Shown in pieces: positions 6,273 through 6,487 of a DNA stretch of 6,487 nucleotides (positions are counted from its first letter, which is position 1; the number at the start of each line of letters is the position of its first letter). The notes under the pieces were generated by a model. It did no database searches. It saw nothing but the letters and a program-made list of their open reading frames with translations, and had not been told where the DNA came from. Source of the DNA: Gammaproteobacteria bacterium (GTDB lineage Bacteria; Pseudomonadota; Gammaproteobacteria; GCA-001735895); contig QNFD01000163.1 in the NCBI GenBank assembly GCA_003645435.1, positions 1 through 6,487 of the forward strand, read 5' to 3'. Made by a program: the position numbers and the translations under genes.

Positions 6273-6487
6273 CGCTGCCAGAGATTTCCATCAATCGCCA
6301 CGTCCTGGCCTGGATGCTAAGTGCGCTGTTAGTGCTGTTCGGCCTGGTCAGCTTCGACCGTATCGGCGTCGATCGCTATCCATACATTGATGTCCCGATG
6401 ATTTCAGTAACCACCACCCTTGCTGGCGCCAACCCGGAAATAATCGATGCCAGTATCACTAATTTGATTGAGACGGCAGTTAATGCC
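6269..6487 (+). CDS. RND efflux inner-membrane pump, N-terminal fragment
   Basis: The first 73 codons of an RND transporter are present; the gene runs off the window end, where about 1000 further residues would be expected. The protein begins TLPEISINRHVLAWMLS, leading into the first membrane helix (about 12-29), then the start of the periplasmic porter domain with YPYIDVPMISVTTTLAGANP and an amphipathic stretch (IIDASITNLIETAVN). This opening matches proton-driven multidrug (HAE-type) pumps rather than only heavy-metal ones, although the decisive transmembrane Asp and Lys lie beyond the window. It starts within the stop of the adaptor gene (ATGA), with no Shine-Dalgarno of its own, so translation should depend on the gene before it. 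Repressor, adaptor and pump form one operon. Confidence 0.92.
   Translation, partial: MTLPEISINRHVLAWMLSALLVLFGLVSFDRIGVDRYPYIDVPMISVTTTLAGANPEIIDASITNLIETAVNA

Overview
The window looks like a gammaproteobacterial chromosome segment of medium GC, probably from a marine or otherwise environmental lineage. The evidence is the FadL-type outer-membrane porin ending in Phe, the NarL-type response regulator, the RND efflux operon and the E. coli-like ribosome binding sites. This placement is inferred from gene content; no rRNA or other phylogenetic marker is present. Every gene called lies on the + strand.

Left part (1-2629): the 3' end of a FadL/OmpP1-type outer-membrane transporter is followed by a very long perfect hairpin (360-400). 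Next comes a 325-residue exported protein of unrecognised family (426-1403). It is followed at 86 bp by a YeeE/YedE-type membrane protein with the three conserved cysteines of thiosulfate/sulfur-compound transporters (1490-2629). Order and spacing make a functional link between the exported protein and the transporter possible but unproven.

Middle part (2630-4501): this region is sparsely coding. It holds several inverted repeats (2720-2836), a small acidic 65-residue protein with a strong Shine-Dalgarno and a duplicated YxxG[W/Y]xxG motif (2905-3102), and a REP/MITE-like inverted repeat (3170-3281). An orphan NarL/FixJ-type response regulator (3550-4215) follows an AT-rich leader, with no sensor kinase beside it in the window.

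Right part (4436-6487): this is a textbook efflux operon. A 20-bp near-perfect palindrome overlaps the promoter of a TetR/AcrR-type repressor gene. Four bases after the repressor comes a periplasmic adaptor (membrane fusion protein), which overlaps by ATGA the start of an RND inner-membrane pump gene cut off by the window end. The likely logic is that the repressor binds the palindrome and controls its own gene together with the pump genes until a ligand releases it. No outer-membrane channel gene is visible in the window.

No tRNA, rRNA, CRISPR array, transposase or phage gene was seen. Most of the window is ordinary. The items most worth a second look are the small duplicated-motif protein, the unrecognised exported protein beside the YeeE-type transporter, and the structured intergenic DNA.
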